Positions 5,723-6,530 of a stretch of DNA of 6,530 nucleotides are shown here, one piece after another. The stretch is from JBIKLM01 sp044375105 (lineage in GTDB: Bacteria > Planctomycetota > UBA1135 > GCA-002686595). How positions within the stretch are numbered: position 1 is the stretch's first letter; each line of letters opens with the position of its first letter. The stretch is from the NCBI GenBank assembly GCA_044375105.1, contig JBILNK010000216.1:1-6530 (forward strand). The letters run 5' to 3'. The notes beneath the pieces are model-generated. The model saw only the letters and a program-made list of their open reading frames with translations, did no database searches and was not told the origin of the DNA. Both the position numbers and the translations under genes were made by a program.

Positions 5723-6530
5723 CGCGGGGCGCGGCGCAGGGCGAAGAGCTGCACGCGGGTCGGCGCTTGGTTCGGCCGCGCGACCTCGATCGTGGCCAAT
5801 TCCCGATAGGACCATTCGCCGGTCTCGAACAGGGCCGACCGATAGCGCCCCAGGAATTCGCGCCCGCGCCGGCCCTTCCAATCGATCGGCTCGGTGGAGA
5901 GCACCACGTCGAAACCGCGCGCCCAGGCGCGCACCTGGTCGGAAATCCAGCCGGGGTCGGCGGCCTCGAAGGTCACCACCATCTCGGGCTGGCCGTCCGA
6001 GCGCACCCGGGCGGCATCGTGGAACAGGCGCGCCGGCGAGCCGCCGCGGGCCAGGAGGCCGAGGTGCAGGGCGGCCGGGGAGAGTTCGGAATTGATCTCC
6101 AGGAAGGCGACGCGCTCCTCTGGCGCGAGCTCCGCGGCGATCGCGTCGAGGAAGCCATCGAAGGCCGCGCGCTCGAGGCCCGCCGTGGGCAACAGCCGCG
6201 CCGGCGCCAGGGATAGGCGCTCGCGGTGCAGGCCGGCCACATAGCTCGCCGCGGAGGCATCCCCGGGTCGCAGCAGGCCCAGCAACGCCGCGGTGCGGTC
6301 CGCCAGGGGAGCGCGCCAGTGCAGGGCGGCCAGCAGCAGGGCCACCAGCAGGCCCGGGCGCAGCCGGGCCGCCGGCCGCAGACCGGCCCCGGCGCCGCAC
6401 AGGCGCGCCAGCCCGAGGGCCGCGAGCGGCATCCAGGGCAGGGCCGCCGGCAGCAGGAAGCGATCCAGATGGAACGGGTGCCGCAGCAGCACCGCGGCGC
6501 ACACCAGGGCGACCAGCCAGAGCGCGCGCG
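5719..6530 (-). CDS. C-terminal part of a multi-pass membrane protein, possibly a GT-C glycosyltransferase (runs off the right edge)
   Basis: The frame is open from the window edge to the TGA at 5721-5719 (about 269 residues); GTG at 6504 is an internal Val codon, since the frame continues to the edge with ALWLVAL, a hydrophobic stretch. Three hydrophobic segments are visible: near the edge (WLVALVCAAVLLR), after HPFHLDR (FLLPAALPWMPLAALGLARL), and LLVALLLAALHW near 6354-6316. A soluble tail of about 195 residues follows with mixed charge, ending LFALRRAPR. The pattern of hydrophobic helices containing DRFLLPAALP and then a C-terminal soluble domain recalls dolichyl-phosphate-mannose-mannosyltransferase-like (GT-C) membrane proteins, where a D/E-R-Y/F-LLP-LP motif is common. 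This is a resemblance only, and the catalytic N-terminal part is out of view. Its stop overlaps the mutS2 start by 4 bases, so it belongs to the same transcript. Confidence 0.75.
   Translation of the reverse strand, partial: RALWLVALVCAAVLLRHPFHLDRFLLPAALPWMPLAALGLARLCGAGAGLRPAARLRPGLLVALLLAALHWRAPLADRTAALLGLLRPGDASAASYVAGLHRERLSLAPARLLPTAGLERAAFDGFLDAIAAELAPEERVAFLEINSELSPAALHLGLLARGGSPARLFHDAARVRSDGQPEMVVTFEAADPGWISDQVRAWARGFDVVLSTEPIDWKGRRGREFLGRYRSALFETGEWSYRELATIEVARPNQAPTRVQLFALRRAPR

Noticed and set aside
3533..5809. 758-residue open frame on the plus strand
   Set aside because: It is antisense to mutS2, whose protein has clear family motifs. Long antisense frames are expected in about 70 % GC DNA, and the translation is a low-complexity Arg/Ala/Gln/Gly product with no domain I recognise.
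5723..6502. N-terminal extension of the mutS2 frame to 981 residues
   Set aside because: The extra residues are Pro/Arg/Gly/Ala low-complexity sequence overlapping the real membrane-protein gene in another frame. The ATG at 5722 with ATGA coupling gives a normal MutS2 N-terminus soon after.

Overview
The window is very GC-rich (roughly 70 % by eye) and every recognisable gene lies on the minus strand. It therefore reads right to left: the end of a membrane protein gene, mutS2, aroC, then a tRNA cluster ending in the first codons of tuf (EF-Tu). This is ordinary bacterial chromosomal core sequence. No phage, transposon, CRISPR or plasmid gene is visible. The phylum cannot be fixed from the sequence. 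The GC content, weak Shine-Dalgarno signals and EF-Tu N-terminus (ending ...KPHCNVGTIGHVDHGKTT) fit a high-GC Gram-negative-type lineage such as a planctomycete, deltaproteobacterium or relative, but that is only a guess.

Right half (6530 down to 2431): a putative operon of three genes. The first is the C-terminal part of a multi-pass membrane protein with a ~195-residue soluble tail, possibly a GT-C-type glycosyltransferase. Its stop overlaps the mutS2 start by 4 bases (ATGA). mutS2 encodes a 721-residue ATPase with intact Walker A and B motifs, but it ends right after the KOW-like domain and has no C-terminal Smr nuclease domain. aroC (chorismate synthase, shikimate pathway) starts 22 bases later. 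The three functions are not obviously related.

Left half (2430 down to 1): a 446-base intergenic region holds a terminator-like dyad after aroC and a candidate promoter with an upstream A-tract. Four tRNAs follow in transcription order: Thr(TGT), Tyr(GTA), Gly(TCC), Thr(GGT), and then tuf. This is the order of the E. coli thrU-tyrU-glyT-thrT-tufB operon, so the tRNAs and EF-Tu are probably co-transcribed and supply translation components together. Unlike E. coli, the spacers are long (192, 793, 303 and 306 bases). They are decorated with perfect GC hairpins and three short-unit tandem repeat arrays between tRNA-Tyr and tRNA-Gly.

No clearly new biological system is present. The points most worth a second look are the Smr-less MutS2, the repeat- and hairpin-filled spacers of an otherwise ancient tRNA-tuf operon, and a plus-strand terminator-shaped element that overlaps the operon's likely promoter.
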